NCBI GenBank assembly: GCA_009993605.1
Contig: JAACTB010000012.1
Span: 124,001-188,000 of the forward strand
From: Erythrobacter sp.
Lineage (GTDB): Bacteria > Pseudomonadota > Alphaproteobacteria > Sphingomonadales > Sphingomonadaceae
Length of the DNA stretch: 64,000 nt
Reading direction: 5' to 3'
A model generated the notes under the pieces. It was not told the origin of the DNA and made no database searches. It worked only from the letters and a program-made list of their open reading frames with translations. Positions within the stretch are counted from its first letter, which is position 1, and every line of letters starts with the position of its first letter. The position numbers and the translations under genes were made by a program. Below, in pieces: positions 47,299 through 55,860 of this stretch.

Positions 47299-48534
47299 CT
47301 AAGCGGCTTCGCTTCTCGCCAGATGGGCTTCCCTGAAGCGCGCGGCACCGTTGACGAGCACCGAAACCGTCTGGTCGACGCTGCGAAACCGTTCCTCGGT
47401 CCCGTCCAGCGTGGCGACGAGTTTGCCGACATCACGATCCGCTCTCCGGCTCATGTCCCGCATGGAGGATGCCGTTGCCGCCGTTTCATCGATCGTATGC
47501 GCCACGGATCGCATTTTCGTCTTTTGGTCGGCTGTTTTGGTCCGCAAGGCCTGGGAAAGATCGTTGATACTGACGATCGCCGCTTCGATCGTATTATTGG
47601 CGGCCAAGGCATGGCCGACCATTTCCCTCATCTCGACCAGATCGGATTCCGTCTTGGCCGCAGCATCGTCAATCTGCTGAGCGAGCGATTTGACCTCCTG
47701 CGCCACCACGGCGAAGCCGGTACCGGCCTTTCCGGCCAAGGCAGCCTCGATCCTGGCATTGAGCGAAAGAAGGCGGCTTTTGTCGGCAAGCGAGCGAATG
47801 ATACCGAGGACATCGTTGGCGCTGTCGACCCGCGCGACGCATGTGTCCGCAATGGTCTTGCCTGCCCGGGCGCTCTCGACGGCGATGCGGGTTTCCGACG
47901 CCACGCCATCCAGATCGAAGACCAGTTGCTCGAACAGCGTGCCGATCTCGCCCGTGATCGCCGATGCCGCGTTCAAGGAGTGCGCAGATCGCTCGGAAGC
48001 CGTCGCGAGCTCGGTGATATAGGCCGACGCTTTGCGCGCCGCGGACAGCCCTTGGCCATGCTGGCTGCGCGTATCCTTCGATGCATCGGCCACGGATGAA
48101 ATCGTGGATTGGACCTGTTCGTGAAAAAGGTCCGCCTCGGCCTCGCGCGCTTCCACCATTCTGGCAAGCCGCCGCTCGATCGTGACGTCATCGTAAGTCA
48201 GGACGGCACCGTTGTCGCGGGAAGGGAAATAGGAAATCCTGATGATCATCCCGTCGTCGAAATGATGGAAGATTTCCATGTCCTCGCCCGTCGACTTCCA
48301 CTTCCGGTGATTGTCGTGGACATTGGCGATCCGCTCTTCAGACCAGCCCACTTTCCGACCGATACAGGCGAGAAACTCTCCGAGGTTGCTCCCTTCACCG
48401 ATCGAATGCGCATCGCAACCGAACAGGGTAAGAGCCTTAGGGCCGATCAACTGGATGATCTCGGCTTCGTCCAAGATCACGACGCCATTCCCGACATGAG
48501 AAAGTGCTCGGGCCCAGACTTCCTTCGTGCTCAT
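47299..48534 (-). CDS. PAS-MCP soluble chemoreceptor
   Basis: The 411-residue protein has a PAS-like N-terminal domain (about residues 10-125, with a cysteine in TLFGCDAHS) and a C-terminal methyl-accepting signalling domain with the hairpin tip LLSLNARIEAALAGKAGTGFAVVAQEV. There are no membrane helices, so it should sense a cytoplasmic cue. The LNARIEAA replaces the usual LNAAIEAA. No che genes are nearby. Confidence 0.9.
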   Translation of the reverse strand: MSTKEVWARALSHVGNGVVILDEAEIIQLIGPKALTLFGCDAHSIGEGSNLGEFLACIGRKVGWSEERIANVHDNHRKWKSTGEDMEIFHHFDDGMIIRISYFPSRDNGAVLTYDDVTIERRLARMVEAREAEADLFHEQVQSTISSVADASKDTRSQHGQGLSAARKASAYITELATASERSAHSLNAASAITGEIGTLFEQLVFDLDGVASETRIAVESARAGKTIADTCVARVDSANDVLGIIRSLADKSRLLSLNARIEAALAGKAGTGFAVVAQEVKSLAQQIDDAAAKTESDLVEMREMVGHALAANNTIEAAIVSINDLSQALRTKTADQKTKMRSVAHTIDETAATASSMRDMSRRADRDVGKLVATLDGTEERFRSVDQTVSVLVNGAARFREAHLARSEAA

Positions 48535-48673
48535 TCACGTGCCTCTTCGATGGGTGAACCTTTTATGGGCCCCATTCCTGTGACATGCGAAGGTTAACAC
48601 GGAATAAAGCGTTGCGGACTGGAAGCGCGCGAAAATACCGCAGAATACGTGAACCGGCGGTAGGCCTCGCGCT

Positions 48674-49324
48674 CTAAACCCCCGCGTCGCTCAGCACCGC
48701 TGCCCTTAATTCGTCGATCCCCATGCCCTTTTCGCTGCTCGTCACCTGGACATGCGGATAAGCGGCGACGTGTTTTTTCGCTTCGGCTTCGGTCGCGGCG
48801 ACCACTTTGGCGAGATCGCTCGCCTTGATCTTGTCGGCCTTGGTCAGGACCACCCGATAGCCGACCGCCGCTTCGTCGAGCATCGTCATCATCTCGCGAT
48901 CGACATCCTTCAGCCCATGGCGGCTGTCGACCAGCACCAGATTGCGCGCCAGCACCTGCCGCCCGCGTAGATAAGTGCGGACCAGCTTGCGCCATTTCTC
49001 GACCACCGCGACCGGGGCCTTGGCGAAGCCGTAGCCGGGCATGTCGACGAGGCGGAACTGCGTCGGCTCGCCGACCTCGAAGAAGTTCAACTCCTGCGTA
49101 CGCCCCGGTGTCACCGAGGTGCGCGCGATCGCGCGGCGGCCTGTCAACGCGTTGAGCAGCGAGCTCTTGCCGACATTGGAGCGTCCGCAGAACGCGATTT
49201 CCGGCACGTCGGGATCGGGCAGGAATTTGAGCTGGGGCGCGGACAGGAGGAAATCCACCCGGCCCGAGAACAGCTTGCCCGCGCGCCGGATCAGCTCCGC
49301 CTGTTCGGCTTCCTCGATACTCAC
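48674..49324 (-). CDS. engB: Ribosome biogenesis GTPase EngB (YihA)
   Basis: EngB is an essential GTPase of 50S subunit assembly. The 216-residue protein has G1 GRSNVGKSS, G3 DMPGYGFA, G4 LTKADK and the ARTSVTPGRTQ switch. GTG 49324 overlaps the yidC stop as GTGA. It is last in the rpmH-rnpA-yidD-yidC-engB cluster. Confidence 0.96.
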   Translation of the reverse strand: MSIEEAEQAELIRRAGKLFSGRVDFLLSAPQLKFLPDPDVPEIAFCGRSNVGKSSLLNALTGRRAIARTSVTPGRTQELNFFEVGEPTQFRLVDMPGYGFAKAPVAVVEKWRKLVRTYLRGRQVLARNLVLVDSRHGLKDVDREMMTMLDEAAVGYRVVLTKADKIKASDLAKVVAATEAEAKKHVAAYPHVQVTSSEKGMGIDELRAAVLSDAGV

Positions 49325-51090
49325 CCGTTCGCCTTCGCTGCCGCCGCAGCGGCCTTCTCCGCGCGTTCCTTCTCCGCCGCGGCGCGTAGCTGCGGGTTCT
49401 TGGAATAGAGATATTTCTGCTGCGCCAGCGTCAGGATGTTGCTGGTGTTCCAGTAAAGCAGCAGGCCGGCGGCGAACGGCGCCATCACGAACATCAGGAT
49501 CCACGGCATGATCGAGAAGATCTGCTGCTGGACCGGGTCCATCGCGCTGGGGTTCATCTTGAAGGTCAGCCACATGGTGAAGCCGAGCAACAGGGCGAGC
49601 ACGCCGATGCCGAACACGATCATGAGGAATCCGGGCACCTCGATGCCGAGAGCTGCCAATCCGTTGGCGAGATTCCACGGATCGGGCGCGGAAAGGTCGT
49701 GAACCCACAGGAACTTTTCGTGCCGCATCTCGATCGCGAGGATCAGCACCTTGTAGAGCGCGAAGAAGATCGGAATTTGGAGGATCAGGGGCAGGCACCC
49801 GGCTAGCGGATTGACGCCTTCGTCCTTGAACAGCTTCTGGATTTCCTGCTGCTGCTTCGTCCGGTCGTCCTTATACTTTTCCTGCACCGCCTTCATCTTG
49901 GGCTGGATGGCCTTCATCGCGGCCATGGAGGAAAACTGCTTCTGCGCGACCGGGAACATCAGCCCGCGGACCACCACCGTCAGCAGAATGATCGCGACGC
50001 CGAAATTGCCGACCAATCCGTTGAAGAAGCGCAGCAGCCACAGAAGCGGCTTTTCGAACCAGCGGAACCAGCCCCAGTCGATCGCGAGGCCGAACTGCGC
50101 GATGCCCGCATCCTGATAGGCGTCGAGAACCGAGCTTTCCTTCGCGCCCGCGAACAGGCGAGTGCTGCTGGAGGTCTGCTGGCCTCCGGCGAGCGTCACC
50201 GGGTCATGAATCAGGTCGGCGCGGAAGAGATCGTTGCCGAGGCTGCGAAAATCGGCGCGGAATTCGGCGGTCTGGACCGGGACCAGCGCCGAGAGCCAGT
50301 AGATGTCCGTAAACCCAAGCCAAGCCGCACGGCCAGGCGCGGCAACGCTGCCCGCTTCGGCGACATCGTCGTAATCATTGTCGTAATCCGCCGATCCGTC
50401 GAACACGCCGATCGGACCCGAATGGGCGATCCACATATCCTGCGTCGCGGTGTCGCTGGTCCGCGCGATGTAGGAGAAGGGCTGGATCACCGCCGCGCCC
50501 GCTCCCGCATTGCCGACGGTCTGCTGCGCGGTGATCATGTATTCATCGTCGATCGACAGTGCGATGCGATAGCGCAGGCCATCCTCGCCGGTGCGCGTCA
50601 GCACGACCGGGCTGTCGGGCGAAAGGACATCGCCATCAGCCTGCCAGGTGGCGCCCATCCCAGCGCGCTGCCCGTTGGCGAGGAAGCCGAATTCGGCCCA
50701 TTGCTGGGTCTCGGTCCCTTCGGGCGAAAACAGGCGAACGTAATCCGCACCCGGCTCGGTCGATTCGCGGTAATCCTTGAGCACCAGATCGTCGATCCGC
50801 GCGCCCTGGAGATTGATCGATCCCTGCACGCGCGGCGCATCGATCCGCACCCGGTTCCCGCCCCGCAGCGCGGTCGCGAGATCGACCGTGGGCGCCGCCG
50901 GCCCGGTGCCGACAGTGCCGCCATTGGTTCCGTTGTTCGCCAACGCCGCGTTTTCGGCGGGCGTGTCCACCTTCTCGGCCTGCTGGACCTCCACCGGTTG
51001 CGGATACAGCCAGCCCATGGCAGCGTCCCAGCCGAACAGCAGCAATGCCGAAAGCACCACCGCGAGGATCAGGTTGCGCGAATTGTTCAA
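49321..51090 (-). CDS. yidC: Membrane protein insertase YidC
   Basis: YidC inserts and folds inner-membrane proteins with or without SecYEG. The 589-residue protein has an N-terminal helix, a large periplasmic beta domain (about residues 60-350) and the five-helix insertase core with FPVAQKQFSSMAAMKAIQPKM and GCLPLILQIPIFFALYKVL. The Ala/Lys-rich C-terminus is typical. Confidence 0.97.
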   Translation of the reverse strand: MNNSRNLILAVVLSALLLFGWDAAMGWLYPQPVEVQQAEKVDTPAENAALANNGTNGGTVGTGPAAPTVDLATALRGGNRVRIDAPRVQGSINLQGARIDDLVLKDYRESTEPGADYVRLFSPEGTETQQWAEFGFLANGQRAGMGATWQADGDVLSPDSPVVLTRTGEDGLRYRIALSIDDEYMITAQQTVGNAGAGAAVIQPFSYIARTSDTATQDMWIAHSGPIGVFDGSADYDNDYDDVAEAGSVAAPGRAAWLGFTDIYWLSALVPVQTAEFRADFRSLGNDLFRADLIHDPVTLAGGQQTSSSTRLFAGAKESSVLDAYQDAGIAQFGLAIDWGWFRWFEKPLLWLLRFFNGLVGNFGVAIILLTVVVRGLMFPVAQKQFSSMAAMKAIQPKMKAVQEKYKDDRTKQQQEIQKLFKDEGVNPLAGCLPLILQIPIFFALYKVLILAIEMRHEKFLWVHDLSAPDPWNLANGLAALGIEVPGFLMIVFGIGVLALLLGFTMWLTFKMNPSAMDPVQQQIFSIMPWILMFVMAPFAAGLLLYWNTSNILTLAQQKYLYSKNPQLRAAAEKERAEKAAAAAAKANG

Positions 51091-51186
51091 GGTCGGTCCC
51101 GTTCGTCGATTGCCTGCCGGAGAGAATGGGATCCGCCAGGTGTATGATCAAGATATGGCAGCATGGTTCAAAACAAGTGCCCGCCC

Positions 51187-51396
51187 TCAGGGCACCGGAT
51201 CGTGGCCATGGCCACCCCATGGGTGGCAGCGCACTATACGCTTCGTCGCAAGCCATCCACCCCTGATTGCACCGTGCTTGTAGAGTGCTTGCACTGCATA
51301 TTCGCTGCATGAGGGAGCAAAGCGGCAGGTGGGCGGCAGAATGCGGCTCGGCCCCCACTGCCAAGCCCTCGCGATCCAGATCAGGGGGTATTTCAT
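51187..51396 (-). CDS. yidD: YidD membrane-insertion efficiency factor
   Basis: The 69-residue protein matches YidD: amphipathic N-terminus, [15 protein letters not shown] with conserved Cys, and [13 protein letters not shown] at the end. Its ATG overlaps the rnpA stop as ATGA. It lies between rnpA and yidC as in most bacteria. Confidence 0.97.
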   Translation of the reverse strand: MKYPLIWIARAWQWGPSRILPPTCRFAPSCSEYAVQALYKHGAIRGGWLATKRIVRCHPWGGHGHDPVP

Positions 51397-51809
51397 TGTG
51401 CGCCCCTGGCTTTGCTGGCTTTGCTCGCTTTGCCGCGCCCCCGCGAGCGATGAGGCGGCCTCCGCCTGTCGCCCTTGCCCGCCGCGGCGCGAGTCAGGGC
51501 TTCGTCCAGTTCCGCGGCCATCTTGGCAAAATCGCGCTCGATCCCGCCATCGCGCCCGATGAGAATGTGATCGTGATCGGCGAGCCCGCGTTCCGGCAAG
51601 GCCGCGCGCAGCAATTCGCGAAAGCGCCGCTTCATCCGGTTGCGGATGACCGCGTTGCCGACCTTTTTCGTCACCGTGATCCCGAAGCGCTTGCCCTGAC
51701 CGTCATTCGGGTGCGCCAGCAGCACGAAGCTGGGTCGCGCCACGCGCAACCCGCGATTCGCGGCGAGAAAGTCGGCACGCTTGCGAATGGTGGAGAGGGG
51801 AGCGGTCAT
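51393..51809 (-). CDS. rnpA: Ribonuclease P protein component
   Basis: RnpA is the protein subunit of RNase P, which trims tRNA 5' ends. The 138-residue basic protein has the family pattern [25 protein letters not shown] and a long Arg/Lys-rich C-terminus. It lies 256 bases after rpmH, with a hairpin array between. Confidence 0.96.
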   Translation of the reverse strand: MTAPLSTIRKRADFLAANRGLRVARPSFVLLAHPNDGQGKRFGITVTKKVGNAVIRNRMKRRFRELLRAALPERGLADHDHILIGRDGGIERDFAKMAAELDEALTRAAAGKGDRRRPPHRSRGRGKASKASKARGAQ

Positions 51810-51852
51810 GCCGTGAAGATAGCGTGGAGGGGGCAGAGAGTCTTTGGTTTTG

Positions 51853-52058
51853 CTGACCCGCCTCCGCGGGTCAGTCCCCGGCGCTGATCCTCCGCTTCGC
51901 TTCGGGCGCCTGCGGGCGCGCGGTCGCGCTTGCGACCGGCCATCTCGTTCACGAAAATGTCTCGCGCACGAAAACGGGCTCCGTAAGGAGCCCGCAAGGC
52001 CGAATGGCCGCCCGCAGCGCCGTCAGGCGCGGGATAACGCACCCGCCGAAGCGGGTGC
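51853..52058 (-). repeat. Array of short tetraloop hairpins between rpmH and rnpA
   Basis: Seven inverted repeats, each with a four-base loop, lie one after another: 51853-51874, 51906-51919, 51921-51938, 51975-51994, 51998-52009, 52017-52030 and 52039-52058. Stems are 4 to 9 bp. No T-run follows any of them. They could be mRNA processing or stability elements or a REP-like mosaic. Confidence 0.7.
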
Positions 52059-52065
52059 ACTCAGA

Positions 52066-52200
52066 TTACGCGCAGAGGTTCTTGCGACCGCGCTTGCGGC
52101 GGGCGCGCAGGACCTTGCGGCCACCCGGGGTCGCCTTGCGGGCGAAGAAACCGTGGCGACGGGCGCGTACGAGGTTCGAAGGCTGGAAAGTCCGCTTCAT
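52066..52200 (-). CDS. rpmH: Ribosomal protein L34
   Basis: This 44-residue, very basic large-subunit protein reads [18 protein letters not shown], then continues with [13 protein letters not shown] and ends NLCA before TAA at 52066-52068. It heads the conserved rpmH-rnpA-yidD-yidC-engB cluster. Confidence 0.97.
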   Translation of the reverse strand: MKRTFQPSNLVRARRHGFFARKATPGGRKVLRARRKRGRKNLCA

Positions 52201-52331
52201 CGGATCGTCCTCAAGAATATAGATCGAAGGCGCAGACAGGCCGCACCAATAAAAAGGGCCGCCCGTTCAGGCGACCGCTGACAGGAGGCGCGCTTAGAGT
52301 AGCCCTGCGCCTCCGTCAAGCGGATTTGGGA

Positions 52332-53246
52332 TCACGACACCTCGAGCGAGAGATAGGCGATCCGCGGGTTCTGCGCCCGCTGGGCCGGCTGCGCCCGCTC
52401 GGACATAGCCCGTTCGACAGGGGCGCGATAGCCCACCCATTCGCGCATCTCGCCCGCGCGCATCCAGCGGGCGCGATGATGCGGGACCGAATTGGTCATG
52501 GCATAGAAGGCGCGCGCCTGTCCCTCGTCCATGCCCATCTCGCGGTAATAGTCGAGATAAGTGCGGTTCTGCGGCGCTTCCATCGAGAAATCGCTCGCTT
52601 CGCGCCCGTATTCGTCGCGCCAGCTATGGACGGCGAATTCGGCACCATTGTCGATTCGGCGCTCCACGCCCGCCAGGAACAACTCGACCGCGCCGGATCG
52701 CACCGAGCCGTTGGCCGGCACCACCGTCGAGAGCCTAGCGCGGCGGATCATGCGGCCGAGTTCGAGATTGGCCCGATCGTCCAGCGTGCCGGGGCATTCC
52801 ACCATTTCGAGCCGCGCCAGGCCGGGATGGTCGCGCAGGAGACGCGCGAAATGGGCCGGGGTGCGCGAATCGGTCTCGCCTAAGAGAGCGACGGTCTGGC
52901 CGTCTATGACCCGGAACGGCCCATATTCGACCGCTCCGTAAGCGGGACGAACCCGATGTGATTCGACGAAGCGTTGCGTCTGCGCTCGCCCGGCGGAGGC
53001 CTGGCCCGAATGCGAAGGGCTCCATTCCGGCAGATTCGTCGGGGCCACGGCGTAGACCAACGTCTGCCCGGGAATGACCACGCTCGGCATGGTGTAGGGC
53101 AGTTTCGGATGCTGCGTTTCCAGGACCAGCGGCTGGCTGGGGAGATGGATCACGCCGAGCGACTGCGCCGCAGCGGGCGCGGCGCCGACCATCGATGCGG
53201 CGACAGTTGTGAGAGCGGCGAACGCAAAGGGGGCGAGTCGGGTCAT
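52332..53246 (-). CDS. Exported ClpP-like (COG3904-type) putative serine hydrolase
   Basis: The 304-residue precursor has a signal peptide ending near APAAAQ. The central part resembles periplasmic ClpP/crotonase-fold proteins: a strand and turn with VPANGSVRSGAVELFLAGVERR, where a Ser would be the nucleophile, followed by GAEFAVHSW with the candidate His. Later parts (YREMGMDEGQARAFYAMTNS) match no family I know. Function and activity are uncertain. Confidence 0.65.
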   Translation of the reverse strand: MTRLAPFAFAALTTVAASMVGAAPAAAQSLGVIHLPSQPLVLETQHPKLPYTMPSVVIPGQTLVYAVAPTNLPEWSPSHSGQASAGRAQTQRFVESHRVRPAYGAVEYGPFRVIDGQTVALLGETDSRTPAHFARLLRDHPGLARLEMVECPGTLDDRANLELGRMIRRARLSTVVPANGSVRSGAVELFLAGVERRIDNGAEFAVHSWRDEYGREASDFSMEAPQNRTYLDYYREMGMDEGQARAFYAMTNSVPHHRARWMRAGEMREWVGYRAPVERAMSERAQPAQRAQNPRIAYLSLEVS

Positions 53247-53414
53247 GCGACCGGGTATCGCCGCGCGAACTTGCAGAGCTCACAACGGCTTTCCCTAACA
53301 GGCCTTTCATTTCCGTTTACGCGATCCGCGCTTTTCCGCCTCCTTCGCACTCGACAGGCGGCGCTTCTCCCCGCAAAGAACGGTTAACGGCGGGGACACT
53401 TCAGGGGGGTTGGT

Positions 53415-54071
53415 TTGGTCGCACTGGTTCGCACGGTGGCCTATCTCGGCCTGGAGGCGCGCGCCGTGGAGGTGCAATGCCAGGTCGCACCGGGCCTACC
53501 GCGCTTCATGGTCGTGGGCCTGCCCGACAAGGCGGTGGGCGAGAGCCGCGAGCGGGTGCAGGCGGCCCTGTCAGCCATGGGGCTGGCCCTTCCACCCAAG
53601 CGGATCACGGTGAACCTGTCGCCCGCCGATCTGCCTAAAGAGGGGTCGCATTACGACCTACCGATCGCGCTGGCCCTGCTCGCGGCCATGGGCGTCACCG
53701 ACGCCGAGCAGCTGATCGAGTATGTCGCGGTCGGCGAACTCGCGCTCGATGCGCGCATCGTCCCCTCGCCCGGCGTGCTGCTCGCGGCGATCCATGCGAG
53801 CGAGCAGGACTGCGGGCTGATCTGTCCGCACGCGCAGGGCTCGGAAGCGAAATGGGCGAGCGAGGTTCCGGTGGTGGCCGCGCCCGATCTCGCCAGCCTG
53901 CTCAACCATCTGAAGGGGACCCAACGCCTTCCCGAACCGCAGCCGGGCGCCATCGAAGCCGCCCCGCCCGGCCCCGACCTCAGGCGCGTCAAGGGGCAGG
54001 AGACCGCCAAGCGCGCCCTGGAGATCGCCGCGGCGGGCGGGCATAATCTGTTCTTAGTCGCCTCGCCGTAA
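53415..54071 (+). pseudogene. comM: comM (YifB) cut off before Walker A
   Basis: ComM is a Mg-chelatase-like hexameric helicase that aids integration of transformed DNA. The first 218 codons from TTG 53415 are well conserved (lonC-like domain: VGLPDKAVGESRERVQAAL, ITVNLSPADLPKEGSHYDLPIALALLA, then VKGQETAKRALEIAAAGGHNL). Normal proteins continue into the GPPGxGK motif and total about 500 residues; here the frame reads FLVASP and stops at 54071. The rest is not found within the window. Loss of function is likely. Confidence 0.85.
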
Positions 54072-54088
54072 GTTGCGCTGCGCGCAAC
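54072..54088 (+). other. Hairpin at the comM junction
   Basis: GTTGCGC (54072-54078) pairs with GCGCAAC (54082-54088) around a three-base loop directly after the truncated comM stop. It may terminate the residual transcript or belong to the inserted sequence. Confidence 0.5.
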
Positions 54089-54110
54089 GGCGGCTTCGCG
54101 CCCCAACCCC

Positions 54111-54230
54111 GGTCATTAGCCCATCGGTCGATGGCTCCTGAAAGCGGTCAAAGCCGTCAGACTTCGGCGGAGTCCGCTTTCAGGAAGGCTCGAGCGGCCC
54201 CGGAATTTCCGCCTTTGGGGTGGAAAGCAG
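54111..54230 (+). repeat. Structured direct repeat, copy A
   Basis: This 120-bp unit starts GGTCATTAGCCC and ends GGAAAGCAG. It is strongly similar to copy B. It contains a perfect 12-bp inverted repeat, TCCTGAAAGCGG (54136-54147) with 54174-54185, and an inner GCCG/CGGC pair. Confidence 0.75.
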
Positions 54231-54239
54231 ACGCCAACG

Positions 54240-54584
54240 CTATCGTCGATTATTTCGGTTGCCCACAAGAACCCGAACTGGGTTGCGGCTCTCGCGGAAT
54301 GTCAGAAATAAGAGGTAGGGTAAAAGGAACCCCGCCCCACCGAAGAAAGCCGCAATGGCAAGAAAGAATCCGACGCGGGAGAACGCATTACGCCATGCTG
54401 TCCACAGCGCGGATAGAACGAGGAAGCACAGGAAATCGAGGTTGAACTGTCCCGGCCATGTAATCGCGGCAATATCTCCGAAGAAAATGGGCAGCAACCC
54501 CAAGCCATAGCTCAAGACAACAAGGGCCGTGTAGCCGGCGAGGATGACCCATAGGACGACCAGAGCGAGGCGCAGCGCAATCAT
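54240..54584 (-). CDS. Small membrane protein between repeats
   Basis: The 114-residue protein has three membrane helices, with LDFLCFLVLSALWTAWRNAF in the middle and a basic C-terminal tail. No family was recognised. It is framed by the two copies of the structured repeat, so it may be cargo carried with them or a bystander. Confidence 0.6.
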   Translation of the reverse strand: MIALRLALVVLWVILAGYTALVVLSYGLGLLPIFFGDIAAITWPGQFNLDFLCFLVLSALWTAWRNAFSRVGFFLAIAAFFGGAGFLLPYLLFLTFRESRNPVRVLVGNRNNRR

Positions 54585-54722
54585 GAGAATCTAGGTGCCA
54601 TGCCATGCGAACGTCTTCAATGGGGTCGTTAGCGGAACAGCAGCTTCTGATGCTCCGCCGCTCGAAAACGGTCTGTCCGAATCCGGCTCAGTTTTTGCCG
54701 GTCAGCTAAGCGCCCTAATGTC

Positions 54723-54843
54723 GGTCGTTAGCCCAATCGCCAGCGGCTCCTGAAAGCGGTCATAGCCGTGAGACCCTAGTGATGTCCGCCTTCAGGGCAT
54801 TCCGAGCGGCCCCTGAATGTCGAAGATTGGGGGGGGAAAGCGG
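54723..54843 (+). repeat. Structured direct repeat, copy B
   Basis: This unit begins GGTCGTTAGCCC and ends GGAAAGCGG. The same CCTGAAAGCGG stem is present with one mismatch (CCGCCTTCAGG). A third fragment (GGTCGTTAGCGG) lies at 54624-54635. The 340 bases between 54585 and 54925 hold only these repeats and no gene. Confidence 0.75.
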
Positions 54844-54925
54844 AATAACAGCTTAAATTTCAATATCAAACATAGCTGTCCATTCGTAACTCGAAAGTGT
54901 CTGATATGTCTCGTCCATTCCGCAA

Positions 54926-55669
54926 TCAATTCTGATTAGTGAAATTTCTGATGTGCGCTCGCACCATGGCCCGCACGGTCGCCTGATTTTTCAGCCGCTT
55001 TGCATTGGCAGTCGCAACGCGATAATCGAGTTCGGCCAGTGCCGAAACTGCGTTGATAAATGCAGTGTCACCACAGAGGGCGGGAAAATCGTAAGTCGCG
55101 GCGTCCGATTTGATAGGTGCGTTCGGATGTGCGTCTTTCGACAGATTAAAGCGGACCTGCCGATTAACGAGATCGAGTTGCGACGCCATTCTCAGATCAA
55201 TCTGCCTTTCCAGTGCGTCCGATCGTAATTGATCCTGTTCAAGCTTCCCGATTGCCGTTTTCAAATCGTCATCGAACAGGTCGCCCTTTCCAACAGCCCG
55301 CATCTCGTCGATCGTATCACTGCGCAGCATCGGCATGCTTGCTTTGCCAAGCAAAAAGAGTGCCGAAGCAAAGTCGTCCTCACTTCCGCTCGGAACATAG
55401 CACTCTTCCAGCATTGCCACGGCATCCTGCGCGCGCTCGCCGTTACGCGAAGCTTCTGCTTTGAAATTACGGTTCATTTCCATCGAAAGGGCAAGATTGG
55501 CGTCGATCCTGTGAAGATATTCGACGTAAGCTGATTGGTCGCTCAGGTCGTTGCGCCAATCCTGCAATTCGAACCCGATCAAAACGCCCGCAATCACTAT
55601 CAGCAATTCCGCACAAACCGCGGTCCAGTTCCGCGCACGCATGAACGTTACGATCCGTTTAATTGTCAT
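54926..55669 (-). CDS. Single-pass membrane protein (DUF6090-like)
   Basis: The 247-residue protein has a short cytoplasmic N-terminus, one membrane helix ending in LIGFELQDWRND, and a long helical outer part with two Cys (EECYVPS and ALCGDT). The helix-plus-DWRND junction resembles DUF6090 proteins. It is divergent from the sensor kinase, with 191 bases between starts. Function unknown. Confidence 0.75.
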   Translation of the reverse strand: MTIKRIVTFMRARNWTAVCAELLIVIAGVLIGFELQDWRNDLSDQSAYVEYLHRIDANLALSMEMNRNFKAEASRNGERAQDAVAMLEECYVPSGSEDDFASALFLLGKASMPMLRSDTIDEMRAVGKGDLFDDDLKTAIGKLEQDQLRSDALERQIDLRMASQLDLVNRQVRFNLSKDAHPNAPIKSDAATYDFPALCGDTAFINAVSALAELDYRVATANAKRLKNQATVRAMVRAHIRNFTNQN

Positions 55670-55860
55670 TGAAGATTACCTGCTCTCGTCGCGTCCGATC
55701 AGGAGCGTCACCTGATGCGCAAATGTGGATGTATTTTGATTGCAGCAGAGTTTGACGCGCAAGATGAGCGAACGGCCGTAACCGGGAAGCAACCGGTTCC
55801 ATATTTCGCTCACAATCGTGTGGTTGTTGGCGATCAGGATCGGGGCATCTAAACCAAGCC

